Origin: Thermoproteota archaeon
GTDB lineage: Archaea; Thermoproteota; Nitrososphaeria_A; Caldarchaeales; Calditenuaceae
Length of the DNA stretch: 64,000 nucleotides
Assembly: GCA_030550235.1 (NCBI GenBank)
Contig: JAUQPU010000001.1
Location: 317,068 to 381,067, forward strand
Direction: 5' to 3'
Made by a program: the position numbers and the translations under genes. The notes beneath the pieces are model-generated. The model saw only the letters and a list, made by a program, of their open reading frames with translations, was not told the DNA's origin and did not search any database. Shown piece after piece: positions 8,611-17,936 of this stretch (its first letter is position 1; each line of letters opens with the position of its first letter).

Positions 8611-11600
8611 CCTGGTTATAGACGCCAATGAGCTGGTCAGCCTTCTCAGCAATAACATCCTTAAGACTTACGGCTATGACTTGCGTTCTCTTGGAGAACT
8701 CCCTTAGGAGGGAGGCCAAATTCTTGCTGTAGTTTGCGTCCATGTGGGCATCCACCTCGTCCATGATTAGAAAGTCTACAGGCGTGAGGCCTTGAAACGC
8801 CATGAGTAGGGCCACCGCGGCGACCGACTTTTCACCCCCACTAATGCTACGCGATGGCTTAGGCGACTTTCCAGGGAAAGTCACATACATCTCGACCCCA
8901 GATTCGAGGGGCTTCTCCGGTTCTGAGAATTCAAGCCAGGCCGAGCCACCTGTTAGGGCTGTGAAATACTTCCCAAACATCTCTGAGACTTTGCTAAAGG
9001 TCCTCATGAAGGCTTCAAGTTTCTTAGCATCCAGCATCTCCAATATCTCAAGTATCCGTCTCCTCTCCTCCTCAAGAATTGCAATATTCCCAGAGCGGCC
9101 CTTATACTCGACTATTAGCTCCGAGTATTGAAGGCCAGCCAGCTGGTTCACCATCACAACCTCTCCCAACTCAGCCTCAAGCTCCTTCCCCACATCATCT
9201 AGAAACTCGTCTGGCAAGTGAGATAGATCATCGATTGGCGCCTCAATCATTGAGGAGAGGCGCTCAAGTATAGAGTTCCTACTCATACTCAACTCAACCC
9301 TGGCCACCGCGAGGCTTCTGGCCTGAGTCTCAAGTGAGAGGAGCTTCGCCCTCTCCTCCTCAACTCTATTCTCAAGTAGCGACAACTCCTCGCTTAAAAC
9401 TCCTCTATCCTTAAGAGCCTCAGACATTTTGTTGGAGAGAGCCTCTAACTCCCCCATTCTCTCATTGGCGCTCCTCCATGCTTCTAGATAGAGCTGTGAA
9501 AGCTCCTTCAACCTTTTCTTCGAGATGTCGGCATCCCTTACAAGCCTTTCAACCTCCCCCTCTATCTCCTCTATAGTTTTAGAAAGCTCATCGCGCCTAG
9601 ACTTTATCCGCTCTAACTGCTGCCTGATAGATCTTACAACCGCATTCACCTCCCCCACTCTACGCTCAATGGCGTTTATCTCAGAGTTGATATCCTCGAG
9701 CTGGGATTGGAGCTCCTCAGCTTCGGTAGTTTGTGGCTCCGCGACTTCCTCAACCTTCCTTCTCACATGCTCAAGCTCCTCTTGGAGTAAAGCTATGCTC
9801 ATCTGGAGGTTATTATGCTCGTCCCTTAAGCGTTCACGTCGCTCCGATATTTTCTTCTCCTCCGCCTCGAGTTCCTCACGTCTCTCTATGAGCCTGGCTA
9901 TACGGGCGATGGACTCCTGTCTCTCGATACTGACACCTGCTATCCTCTCTTCAACCCGGCTGAGCTCCCCATGAAGTCCTCTAAGAATTGCCTCACACCT
10001 TCCTCCTACCTCCCCTAGACTCTTAACTGCTTCCTCAACCTCGCTGAGAAGCTTCTCCAGCCTCTTCTTTAAACCAACCTCCGCCAATACATGGAAGACC
10101 CCATGCCCATTGTAGTTTATCCCTGTTTGGTTAATAGCGGGCCGCCCCCTCTCAAACCATCCGTCCCCGCTGAATGAATGGTTTGGGTAAATCGTGTGGA
10201 GCAGCTTCCTCAACTCTTTGTTCCCTCCAGCCAAGGTGCATGCAAGGCAATCGTTAGCCCGGCAGTCCTGCCCATGGTCCTCCTCCAAGCTGATTACTGA
10301 GAGCCTTATCCCCCTCTCGGCCGCAGCTAATGCCAGGGCAAGGGCTAAACTATCCTTGCCGACGACTAGGGCCTCGAGATAGTCTAAGAGGAGTGGTGAG
10401 ATCTCTTCACCCTTAGGGCCTAGGCTGTGGAGGAGGTCTCTCAGTTTAGTGATTTCGGGCTGGGCTGGGGTTTGGTTGTTGCCTGAAACTGTTCCTCTGA
10501 CTTCTCCGAGCAGGTTTAGTGCCCCCTCAACCTCCGCCTTCAGCCTAAAAAGCTCACCACTCTTCACACGCGCCTCCTCCCTAACACCCTCATAATGGCT
10601 GATCCTGAACCTTAGCCTCCGCGACTCCTCCCGGAGATCTGATAACTGCTTATCATAGTCCGCAAGTGAGACCTGTGCACGGTCAAGCTCTGCCTCAATA
10701 AGGCCCTTCTCAACCTTGATCCTCTCAAGCGCCTCTTTATCCTCTGCTATCTTCTGTGACACTTCACTGATTCTCTGCTCGGTCAGAGTGATTCTTGCCT
10801 CAATTTGGCTTAGCTCCCTAGTCAGAGACGCACGCTTTGACTCTGCATCGGCTAGGGCCTCCCTCCACCTGGCCAGAGAGGCCAGAAGTATGGAACGCCT
10901 CTCTTTAAGATTGGCTAGGCGATGCTCCATCTCATCCAGCTCGGCGGTCTGCTGTCTACGCTTTTTCTCCGCCTCCCCATACTCTACCTCCAGCGCCGAG
11001 ACCTCTGCCCTGTTTATTTCGAGCCTCCTCCAGAGTTCTCTAATCTCTTGCTTGGTCTTCGAGTATCTCTTGCCTTCTCCTCTTATCGAGGATTTAAGCG
11101 ACTCGAGCGATGCTCCGCCTCCCCGGCCACCACTTCTCAGAACACTCATCCTCCTCTGGATTTCCGAAATCTCCTCCTCAATTCCCTTTAACTTGGAGAG
11201 CTTCTCCTGCCTCTCTCTGAGAAGGTCTTCTAGGTTTTTTGAAGCCTCAGCACGTCTCCCCTCGAGTAAGCGTTCCTCATTCCCCAGCGATAATAGCTTC
11301 TCATCAAGCTCATTTAGCTGCTCTAGGAGCTTCCTTCTCCTCAGTTGGGAGAGGTATCTAGAGATAAGCTGGTTTCTTGTGAGTCTACTTCTCTCGAGCT
11401 CAAGCTGCTTTACCCTGCTCTTAAGCTCTTCAAGCCCAGCTCGCGCAATGGCTACATTCTTCTCAGCCACCTCAAGCTCCTTCAAGGCCTCAGCTCTACG
11501 CCTATCAAACTCGGATACCCCCGCAACTTCATCGATTATTCTCCGGAGTTCCTCCGGGCTCTTCTCCGCTATGCTGAGAACAGCTCCCTGTGTTATTATA

Positions 11601-12016
11601 TTGAATCCGCTGGGCCTAATGTTCGCTGAGGCTAGGATTGATAGGAGCTCATTACGTGAGACGGTTTTACCGTTCACCCTATAGGTGCTTTCCCCATTGC
11701 TATAAATTGTCCTAGAGACCATTACCTCGTCTGTATCGAGAGGGAGCGATTTGTCAGAGTTATCTAGTGCGAGAGTCACCGTCGCCTGTCCCAGTCTTTT
11801 CCCATTATTCTCATGTATGAGGTCTGAAAGCTTCCCAACCCTCAAAGCGTTGACGCTGAGTTCTCCGAGGCTGAACTTTATCGCATCAAGGACATTACTC
11901 TTCCCCCCTCCATTCGGGCCTGTGATGACTACGAAGCCCCTCTCAGGCTTAATAACGACCCTCCTCGATCCAAAGGACTTAAAACCCTGAATTGAGACCC
12001 GCTTGATGTAAACCAT
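8561..12016 (-). CDS. smc: chromosome segregation protein SMC
   Basis: Structural-maintenance-of-chromosomes ATPase of 1151 residues. The N-terminal head holds the Walker A motif GPNGGGKSN (about 33-41). Two long coiled coils flank a central hinge (about 510-680). The C-terminal head has the signature SISGGEKS and Walker B FLIMDEVDAHMD. The hinge is unusual: it contains DCRANDCLAC near residues 583-592 (a CX4CX2C cluster), not a motif I associate with the usual SMC hinge. SMC with ScpA and ScpB forms the condensin complex that organises the chromosome. A TATA-like box about 30-40 bases upstream (CTATATAAG on the minus strand, near 12050) fits an operon promoter. Confidence 0.95.
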   Translation of the reverse strand: MVYIKRVSIQGFKSFGSRRVVIKPERGFVVITGPNGGGKSNVLDAIKFSLGELSVNALRVGKLSDLIHENNGKRLGQATVTLALDNSDKSLPLDTDEVMVSRTIYSNGESTYRVNGKTVSRNELLSILASANIRPSGFNIITQGAVLSIAEKSPEELRRIIDEVAGVSEFDRRRAEALKELEVAEKNVAIARAGLEELKSRVKQLELERSRLTRNQLISRYLSQLRRRKLLEQLNELDEKLLSLGNEERLLEGRRAEASKNLEDLLRERQEKLSKLKGIEEEISEIQRRMSVLRSGGRGGGASLESLKSSIRGEGKRYSKTKQEIRELWRRLEINRAEVSALEVEYGEAEKKRRQQTAELDEMEHRLANLKERRSILLASLARWREALADAESKRASLTRELSQIEARITLTEQRISEVSQKIAEDKEALERIKVEKGLIEAELDRAQVSLADYDKQLSDLREESRRLRFRISHYEGVREEARVKSGELFRLKAEVEGALNLLGEVRGTVSGNNQTPAQPEITKLRDLLHSLGPKGEEISPLLLDYLEALVVGKDSLALALALAAAERGIRLSVISLEEDHGQDCRANDCLACTLAGGNKELRKLLHTIYPNHSFSGDGWFERGRPAINQTGINYNGHGVFHVLAEVGLKKRLEKLLSEVEEAVKSLGEVGGRCEAILRGLHGELSRVEERIAGVSIERQESIARIARLIERREELEAEEKKISERRERLRDEHNNLQMSIALLQEELEHVRRKVEEVAEPQTTEAEELQSQLEDINSEINAIERRVGEVNAVVRSIRQQLERIKSRRDELSKTIEEIEGEVERLVRDADISKKRLKELSQLYLEAWRSANERMGELEALSNKMSEALKDRGVLSEELSLLENRVEEERAKLLSLETQARSLAVARVELSMSRNSILERLSSMIEAPIDDLSHLPDEFLDDVGKELEAELGEVVMVNQLAGLQYSELIVEYKGRSGNIAILEEERRRILEILEMLDAKKLEAFMRTFSKVSEMFGKYFTALTGGSAWLEFSEPEKPLESGVEMYVTFPGKSPKPSRSISGGEKSVAAVALLMAFQGLTPVDFLIMDEVDAHMDANYSKNLASLLREFSKRTQVIAVSLKDVIAEKADQLIGVYNQDGESRVVVTRLEENQS

Positions 12017-12046
12017 TATCCGCTTTTCGCTACTGGGTATCTCGGG

Positions 12047-12056
12047 CTTATATAGA
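12047..12056 (-). promoter_or_regulatory. TATA-like box for the smc-scpA-scpB operon
   Basis: The minus strand carries CTATATAAG about 35 bases before the smc ATG at 12016. It is the best A/T-rich box in the gap between sufBD and smc. Inferred from motif and spacing. Confidence 0.4.
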
Positions 12057-12104
12057 GATTACTCGCTCAAGCAGGCCAAATAATACGGGCTTCTCTGATC
12101 CGGC

Positions 12105-13490
12105 TTAACCTCTACCATACAAATACTTATAGTGTGTACCGAAGATGTCCTCAACCTTCTTACCCACGTCCTCAGGCTCAACATAGATGTCCATGAGAGT
12201 TTCTAGGTCTATTGGTTTTTCACCAGGCTTCCGCCACTTATTCTCCAGCATGTGCCTTATACTCCACCTGACCTCGGCAACGTCTATCTGGCTTATGACA
12301 GGCTCGAAGAAGCCCATTGCAACTAGTCTAAGAGCCTCATCTCTGCTCAGCCCTCGTGTCATAAGGTACCATATCTGTTCCTGATCTATTTGGCTGACAC
12401 TCGCTGAGTGGGTTGCCTTGACATTGTCGCTCTCAATCTCGAGACCGGGCACCGCATCTGCCCTGGCGTTGGGGCTGAGAAGCATCGCATGCTCTGCCAG
12501 GTAGGCGCTGGTGTTCTTCGCGCTCTGCTCGATCTTTATGATGCCCTTGAATATCATCCGCGAGGAGTCGAGCCCTAATCCCTTCACCAATACCCTCCCC
12601 GTGGTTCCCACACCTTTATGTATCAAGTTTGCCGTCACGTCGATTCTCTGTGAACCTGAAGCCATCGTGACCTCCAGTGTATCTGATCTCGCTCCATTAC
12701 CGGCCAGTATATTGTCTATGTGTGACTTTGAGACCCCTCCACCGAGATCTGCCCCAATCCAGGCCTGGGAGGCATAGTCCATTGTGTAGGAGCGTCTATA
12801 GACTGCCAGCTCAGCGTTCTGCGAGAGGTTGTTGAAGAGGGCGTGCTTGACTGATGAGTTCTCTCCACACAAGACTGTGATGAGGTGGCCGACGAATGAC
12901 TTCTCACCCGAGTCATAAGAATGATGCTCCTCCAATACCGACACTCGAGAGTCCCTGCCCGCGTAAATCAGAGTTACAGCGGATGTTACTCCACCGTCTT
13001 CACTCGTTAGCCATATAAGCCTAACCTTAACATCCACGTCGAGCCCGTCGGGCACATAGACCAGCACGCCGGAGTTCATCGCGCCATAGATTAATCCGAC
13101 AATCTTATCCTCCTCAGGCCTAAAACAATAGTCCATCAGCATCTTCTCAACAAGCTCCGGCCGCCTCCTCAAAGCCTCCCATAAGCTCTCAACCACAACG
13201 CCCTTCTCGGCTAGGCTCTCGGGCAGATTGGCGGCGACAAGCTTACCAGTCAAATGGACTGCTATAGGCTCTTCAAGCTTCTCCAAAAAAGGCGTGAACC
13301 TCTCAGGTACGCTGTCATGTCGCGGAACCCCCTTAGATCTTATCCACTCGTCGTCAACACTCAACTTCTCGTAATGTTTAACGTAGAGTGGATTTGTGAC
13401 ATAATCCATGGTCTTGAAGGTGTTCAGTCCCCTTAGCCTTAATCTATCGATTAGCATAGTGGGGCCACTCTTGTCTACCTCTTTGGACAT
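12105..13490 (-). CDS. SufB/SufD family Fe-S cluster assembly protein
   Basis: Beta-helix scaffold protein of the SUF system, 461 residues. The conserved C-terminal core is clear: ADAVPGLEIESDNVKATHSASVSQID in two stretches, then EQIWYLMTRGLSRDEAL. The KATHSAS segment has His where SufD has its functional His and SufB usually has the Cys of CEHEA, so it is closer to SufD. Nevertheless archaea often call all of these SufB/D. No SufC ATPase or second SufB/D is adjacent; they must be elsewhere if the system is complete. smc lies 88 bases downstream on the same strand. Confidence 0.85.
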   Translation of the reverse strand: MSKEVDKSGPTMLIDRLRLRGLNTFKTMDYVTNPLYVKHYEKLSVDDEWIRSKGVPRHDSVPERFTPFLEKLEEPIAVHLTGKLVAANLPESLAEKGVVVESLWEALRRRPELVEKMLMDYCFRPEEDKIVGLIYGAMNSGVLVYVPDGLDVDVKVRLIWLTSEDGGVTSAVTLIYAGRDSRVSVLEEHHSYDSGEKSFVGHLITVLCGENSSVKHALFNNLSQNAELAVYRRSYTMDYASQAWIGADLGGGVSKSHIDNILAGNGARSDTLEVTMASGSQRIDVTANLIHKGVGTTGRVLVKGLGLDSSRMIFKGIIKIEQSAKNTSAYLAEHAMLLSPNARADAVPGLEIESDNVKATHSASVSQIDQEQIWYLMTRGLSRDEALRLVAMGFFEPVISQIDVAEVRWSIRHMLENKWRKPGEKPIDLETLMDIYVEPEDVGKKVEDIFGTHYKYLYGRG

Positions 13491-13548
13491 GTACCGAGTG
13501 TTTTTACACTGCGCCCTATTTAAGTTAAGAATAACTATCCGGACTCGG

Positions 13549-13887
13549 CTACTTCTCTATCCGAGCCCTGAGAAACTCTGGAAGAACACCTCTTTGTGCC
13601 AGGGTGAGAGCCTGGTTCTTCGTGAACCTCCACCATATATCCCCCCTCGTTTCCCTCTGAAAATCCCATGGGCTCACAAGGACGAGGTCGCCCTCCTTCA
13701 CCCAGATCTTTCTCTTAAGCTGGCCCCTAATCCTGCATAGCCTCTGCTTCCCATCCGAGCAGTCGACAAGAACTTTATCGTATCCCACCATCTTTGATAT
13801 CACGCCATAAACATCATCCGCCCCCGGCTCCGGCATATTCTCCAGCTCCTTGGGCTCAGCGATTATCTTCCTCTTCCCCACGGCCAT
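13549..13887 (-). CDS. eif1a: translation initiation factor aIF-1A
   Basis: 112-residue OB-fold (S1-like) factor that binds the small ribosomal subunit A site and promotes scanning-independent start selection with aIF1 and aIF2. Typical family segments are DVYGVISKMVGYDKVLVDCSDGK (in two halves around the beta-barrel), RIRGQLKRKIWVKEGD and VLVSPWDFQ. Length is normal. An A/T box (rc of GATTTAAAG, near 13908) sits about 22 bases before the ATG, consistent with a leaderless mRNA. Confidence 0.95.
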   Translation of the reverse strand: MAVGKRKIIAEPKELENMPEPGADDVYGVISKMVGYDKVLVDCSDGKQRLCRIRGQLKRKIWVKEGDLVLVSPWDFQRETRGDIWWRFTKNQALTLAQRGVLPEFLRARIEK

Positions 13888-13970
13888 TATATACGCAGCC
13901 CGAGATTTAAAGATGGATAAATCTCATCTTCCTCTCCAAAAGTTTAAAGGCGCTGAAAATATAGAGGTCC

Positions 13971-14390
13971 GTGAATCTTAGTTCGCTTAAGGCATTAGAA
14001 CGGTCAAGTAGGGACAGGGTCTTGGCCGGGGTTTTCGGCGGACTAGGAGAGTACTTTAACGTGGACCCCAACATTCTGAGGCTGGTGGGCGTTGCTTTAG
14101 CCCTGTTGGCCCCTATCCCCATAATCTCACTGTATTGTGTAGCCGCAATAATCATACCGCGTAAGGATGGAGTCTCCTCGCTCTCACCCCACGTAGATAT
14201 TCCCAGGCTCTTCCCCCTTGCCGCCGGTCTCGTCCTATTTATTATAGGCGTTGGAATCATAGGTGTCAGGCCTTGGGAGTGGTTTGTCTGGAGTCTTTCA
14301 TCAATCTCCAAGCTTTTTACGAGCCTATTTGGCCTGCTGATGGCTATTATAGGTCTGGCAATATTGGTTGGCGAGCTGAGGAGGATCTAA
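13971..14390 (+). CDS. PspC-domain membrane protein
   Basis: 139 residues, GTG start preceded by GAGGT. The N-terminal PspC domain is clear: SRDRVLAGVFGGLGEYFNVD, followed by a membrane helix. Two further hydrophobic helices (about 85-100 and 115-132) form the C-terminal half. PspC proteins sense envelope stress in bacteria; the role in archaea is not established. It is a single gene between aIF1A and the next membrane protein, with no Psp partners visible. Confidence 0.8.
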   Translation: MNLSSLKALERSSRDRVLAGVFGGLGEYFNVDPNILRLVGVALALLAPIPIISLYCVAAIIIPRKDGVSSLSPHVDIPRLFPLAAGLVLFIIGVGIIGVRPWEWFVWSLSSISKLFTSLFGLLMAIIGLAILVGELRRI

Positions 14391-14440
14391 ACTATCCTCC
14401 CTAATTATTTTATTCTCATAGCCATTTCTCAGACCATAAT

Positions 14441-14450
14441 TTTTATATTA
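14441..14450 (+). promoter_or_regulatory. TATA-like box for the CTP-dependent kinase gene
   Basis: TTTTATATTA centred about 27 bases before the ATG at 14473. The spacing places the transcription start at or next to the start codon, so the transcript would be leaderless. No ribosome site is visible upstream of the ATG, which agrees. Confidence 0.5.
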
Positions 14451-14472
14451 CACAATTCCAAGTCTCGATTTA

Positions 14473-15153
14473 ATGCTGCTTTCGATACCCACTCCGGATG
14501 AGTTTATTTACGTCATCGCCTTGTTTGTTTGGGTATTGTTTGTAAGCCACTATCTTTGCAAGAGGATATATAATGCACTTTTGAGGAGAGGGTATGAACA
14601 GAATGTAGCCGTCTATTATAATAGGAAAATAATCCACATATTGGCTGGGGGACTAGTCTCCATTCTAGTTCCATTTCTGTTTAAGAGCTTCACATTGATT
14701 GCTATACTTGTTACAGTCCTTGCTATAGGGAACTATCTTCCCCACAGGAGCGGAAGGATATGGTATTGGTACCAGGTAAAGGAAAACATGTATGAGGTTC
14801 ACTTCATAATAATGTGGGGGTTGATAATGGGTTTAGGATTTCTTTTGGGAAACTTGGCTATTGGTGTGTTGCCTATCCTTTTCATGAGTGTCGGTGATGG
14901 TGTTACTGGGCTCGTGAGAAACATGCTCTATCACCGGAGAACTAAGTCTTGGTGGGGGAACATAGCCATGGCTCTTTTCTGTATCCCAGCCGGGTTCCTC
15001 ACATTTGGAGTCTCGGGCGCGGTAGCGGGGTTTGCCGCCTCACTTGTGGAGAAACTAGAATTTAGGTGGATTGATGATAACATTACCGTGCCCCTTATCT
15101 CGTTCATAATTCTCCTAGCGTTACCTATGAGCGGGGTACCTGTTTTCGTTTAA
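14473..15153 (+). CDS. CTP-dependent lipid kinase, dolichol/phytol kinase-like membrane protein
   Basis: Integral membrane protein of 226 residues with about seven helices. Motifs fit the SEC59/DGK1/VTE5 (phosphatidate cytidylyltransferase-like) family: NRKIIHILAGG near residue 55, SVGDGVTGLVRN near 140, KSWWGNIAMA near 160, and VEKLEFRWIDDNITVPL near 197. Family members phosphorylate dolichol, phytol, geranylgeraniol or diacylglycerol using CTP. In an archaeon a polyprenol kinase for lipid or glycan-carrier recycling is a sensible inference, but the substrate is not known. Confidence 0.78.
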   Translation: MLLSIPTPDEFIYVIALFVWVLFVSHYLCKRIYNALLRRGYEQNVAVYYNRKIIHILAGGLVSILVPFLFKSFTLIAILVTVLAIGNYLPHRSGRIWYWYQVKENMYEVHFIIMWGLIMGLGFLLGNLAIGVLPILFMSVGDGVTGLVRNMLYHRRTKSWWGNIAMALFCIPAGFLTFGVSGAVAGFAASLVEKLEFRWIDDNITVPLISFIILLALPMSGVPVFV

Positions 15154-15228
15154 AACCGCGGATTATCTCCGCTATTCTGTGTAAAAAATTTATTTTGGTT
15201 CATGGGTGTAATTAGTTTGGAGACTGTA

Positions 15229-15528
15229 ATGTCTTACTGGCTAAAGATGCATAGGTCGTTGACAGGCGATGTCGTTGTCGCCGTGTGCGACTCTGAGCTG
15301 GTAGGTTTGAAACTGAGAGTCCGGGACGGATATGAGGTATTTGTTAGCCCTGACTTTTACATGGGTAGAATGGTTGATTGGGAGGGGGTTAAAAGCGCTA
15401 TAGAAGGGGCAACGATCATAAATTTGTTGGGGAATGACGTGGTTTCAAGGGCGATATCTGATGGGTTAGTGTGTGAGTCTGCTTGCATAGAGGTCGGTGG
15501 CATAAAACATGTCCAGCTCTTCAGGTAG
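15229..15528 (+). CDS. DUF424 family protein
   Basis: About 99 residues. The sequence follows the archaeal DUF424 pattern: GDVVVAVCDSELVG, then FVSPDFYMGRMVDWEGV, and ATIINLLGNDVVSRAISDGLV near the middle. The family is widespread in archaea and commonly sits near translation genes; its function is not settled. The start at ATG 15229 is preferred over ATG 15202 because GGAG lies 6 bases upstream and the length fits the family. The 3' end overlaps the convergent mutarotase-like gene by 8 bases. Confidence 0.75.
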   Translation: MSYWLKMHRSLTGDVVVAVCDSELVGLKLRVRDGYEVFVSPDFYMGRMVDWEGVKSAIEGATIINLLGNDVVSRAISDGLVCESACIEVGGIKHVQLFR

Positions 15529-16663
15529 TTTCACGCGTCAGGTTAACGAACTCCTCCACAGTCCGAAGTATCTTCGGCTTCTCCGGGCCTCGTATGGATA
15601 ATATCTTCTCCTCAAGAGCACTTATCTCTTCAGCTCCCTCAAATACGCTGAACTCAATCTCAATTTCTCTGCTCTCTCGCGGCGATAGGAACTGGAGTGT
15701 TCCGAAACGCCTCTCCACGTCTCTCCCTAACACAAGCGCATTTGCCGGTTCTACTCCCAAAACGTATGTTCCCTCTCCCATCATTTTCCACTCTATTAGG
15801 CGGTTGAGACTGGACTTTTTGAATCGTAGGACAGCGGCTAAGCCGTTGAAGAGCTTCTTATTTACAAGTGCTGCATATGCATATCCGTTTGAGTCGACTG
15901 CCAGGTCGTGGAAGTAGACCTTCTCCCTATACTCTTTTTGGGGCTCGTCGAAGGCGTCGAAATATTCCGCACCTACTGCCGCGTCTATGTCCCTTGGCAC
16001 GACTAATCTGGAGGTTGTGAGAAGCTTTGAATCTTTGCTGAGTAGGGGGTATCCGAAGTTGAAATGGTAGAGTATCATGAAGGGCTGTTGATACCATCCA
16101 TTGTTGACGACTAAATCCTTTATCAATATCTTGCTCTCGCCCAGCCTTGCCTCTATCCGCCGGTGGAGAGATATGTTAGGCTCAAAAACCTTAGCCTCCC
16201 TCACCTCACCCTCGATCTCCATGAGGTATTCATCACCTACCCACCTGCCCCTGCACACCCTCAGCCTAGCCGGAATATAGGAAACCCTCCCATGCAGCCC
16301 AAGCTGCTCACCCTCATCAACTGTCGGCCTTCCGAAGTATGTCAGGCCACAGGTTGTGAGTGCGCCTCCAAAGAATCCCCTCAACCAGTTGAGCCCCTCA
16401 GGCTCGTAGAATGCAGGGGCTTGGATACTGGTTGGGCTAATCCAGGCCAGCGGGACACCTCTGTATTCGAGGTTTGCAATGTCCAGAGCTCTGTCTACTA
16501 CTATAGATGCGCTTAGAAGCCCTGTTCTCAGGCTGATGCACCTAACACCCTGCTCAGGCCCGTCAATAAGCTGGTAGAGAGTTAGCCCGCCTACCTGCGA
16601 CACATCACCTACATATCGCTCCAGACTCTCCCTACTTAGCCTCCGACCAAAGAGGGTAACCAC
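15521..16663 (-). CDS. DUF4432 family galactose-mutarotase-like protein
   Basis: 380 residues with a galactose-mutarotase-like beta-sandwich fold predicted from family similarity: TGLLSASIVVDRALDIANLEYRG (read in two halves), FFGGALTTCGLTYFG, and LGLHGRVSYIPAR. These proteins bind or epimerise aldoses, but the substrate of DUF4432 members is generally unknown. It is the last gene of a probable three-gene minus-strand operon after the aminotransferase (41-base gap) and the epimerase. Confidence 0.8.
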   Translation of the reverse strand: MVTLFGRRLSRESLERYVGDVSQVGGLTLYQLIDGPEQGVRCISLRTGLLSASIVVDRALDIANLEYRGVPLAWISPTSIQAPAFYEPEGLNWLRGFFGGALTTCGLTYFGRPTVDEGEQLGLHGRVSYIPARLRVCRGRWVGDEYLMEIEGEVREAKVFEPNISLHRRIEARLGESKILIKDLVVNNGWYQQPFMILYHFNFGYPLLSKDSKLLTTSRLVVPRDIDAAVGAEYFDAFDEPQKEYREKVYFHDLAVDSNGYAYAALVNKKLFNGLAAVLRFKKSSLNRLIEWKMMGEGTYVLGVEPANALVLGRDVERRFGTLQFLSPRESREIEIEFSVFEGAEEISALEEKILSIRGPEKPKILRTVEEFVNLTRETT

Positions 16664-16704
16664 ATAAATGCTGATGTAATGCGACTATAATTTTTTTAGC
16701 TTGC

Positions 16705-17922
16705 CTATTGGCTTCTCAAGGTCTCGTAGAAGGCGTCTATTGCCTCGCCTGCCGAGGAGGTTGGGTATCCCAGCGACCTTACTGTCTCGGTTAGAGCGGA
16801 TATTGTAGGAATCAAGTATCGGGGACTTGCAGTCACGCCCATGTGGCCTATCCTGATAGTTGTGTCCTCGGTCGCGGCTATCCCCCTGCTAATCATGATT
16901 CCATAGTCGGTAAGCATCTTCCTGACCAGTTCCTCGATATGTGTGCGTAGTTGAGGTGGAAGCTCTATTGCCGTAATTGTGGGCGAAGCATAGGCCTCGT
17001 TCCTACTTAACAGTCCCAGACCCATCTTCTTCACTGCTGCTCTGAAGGCTGCGGCGATTCTCCGATGCCTCTCATACCTCTTCTCCAGACCCTCCTCTAT
17101 CGCCACCTCCGCGGCAACCCTAAGTGCAAGGTAGGCGTATGTGTTGATTGTTGTGGGGTAGGGGTGGCCATGGCTTGCCCAGTTAGCCCTATACCATCTC
17201 CAGACTCGGAGGTTTGTAAACCATGAAAAGGGGCTGACAATACCCTTCTCTACCCTCTCCCAGACCTCGCTGCTTATGGAGACTGGGGCAGCCCCTGGAA
17301 TCCCGCTTAGACACTTGTTCGGATATCCGACACATACGTCTACGCCCCAGCCGTCAACATCAAGCTCAGCACCTCCAAAAGATGAGACGGCGTCCACCAC
17401 AGTTAATAGACCATGCTTCTTCGCCACCCGTAAATACTGGCTTATGGGGTTGATGACTCCGGTGGCCGACTCGTTCTGCACGACTAGTAATGCTGCCGCG
17501 TCGGGGTGCTTGTCTAGGGTTTCTTCGAGGGATTCGACGGAGACAACGTAGCCAGGTGGAGCGCTCACCGTTACAACCCCCGTCCCGCAGTAGCTGGCAA
17601 TCTCGGCAAGCCTATCTCCGAAGAACCCATTAGTCAGAGCTACAACCTTCTCCCCCCTATTAGCCACATTGACAACCCCAAGCTCAAGCCCCAGACTACC
17701 CGGCGTAGGCATGATTATAGTCTCGTTCTTGGTCTTGAATATCTTCTTGACAGCCTCCTCGATGCCTGAATATATCTCGCCCCATTCATGTCCGTAGTGG
17801 GGATAAAACCTGCCGTTCAGGACCTCCTTAACCCTCGGATGAAGCTCTGAAGGCCCTGGAATCATGAGTATCGGATCTTCAAGCCAATACCGGCTCATCA
17901 CTAGATTTGACGTAATATTCAT
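16705..17922 (-). CDS. alanine/serine--glyoxylate aminotransferase family protein
   Basis: PLP-dependent class V aminotransferase of 405 residues. IPGPSELHPRV opens the fold; VVDAVSSFGGAELDVDGWGVD is the PLP Asp region (two halves); and VGYPNKCLSGIPGAA carries the Schiff-base Lys. The family includes alanine:glyoxylate, serine:glyoxylate, serine:pyruvate and phosphonate-type transaminases, and the sequence does not separate them. It lies 14 bases downstream of the epimerase gene, so both are probably cotranscribed. ATG 17898 is an alternative start. Confidence 0.85.
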   Translation of the reverse strand: MNITSNLVMSRYWLEDPILMIPGPSELHPRVKEVLNGRFYPHYGHEWGEIYSGIEEAVKKIFKTKNETIIMPTPGSLGLELGVVNVANRGEKVVALTNGFFGDRLAEIASYCGTGVVTVSAPPGYVVSVESLEETLDKHPDAAALLVVQNESATGVINPISQYLRVAKKHGLLTVVDAVSSFGGAELDVDGWGVDVCVGYPNKCLSGIPGAAPVSISSEVWERVEKGIVSPFSWFTNLRVWRWYRANWASHGHPYPTTINTYAYLALRVAAEVAIEEGLEKRYERHRRIAAAFRAAVKKMGLGLLSRNEAYASPTITAIELPPQLRTHIEELVRKMLTDYGIMISRGIAATEDTTIRIGHMGVTASPRYLIPTISALTETVRSLGYPTSSAGEAIDAFYETLRSQ

Positions 17923-17936
17923 GATAAAAAGGCTCT

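Noticed and set aside
10716-11684. 322-residue open frame on the plus strand opposite smc
   Set aside because: It is Ser/Leu-rich, lies wholly antisense to the strongly supported SMC coiled coil, and has no recognisable motif; it is a shadow of the real gene.
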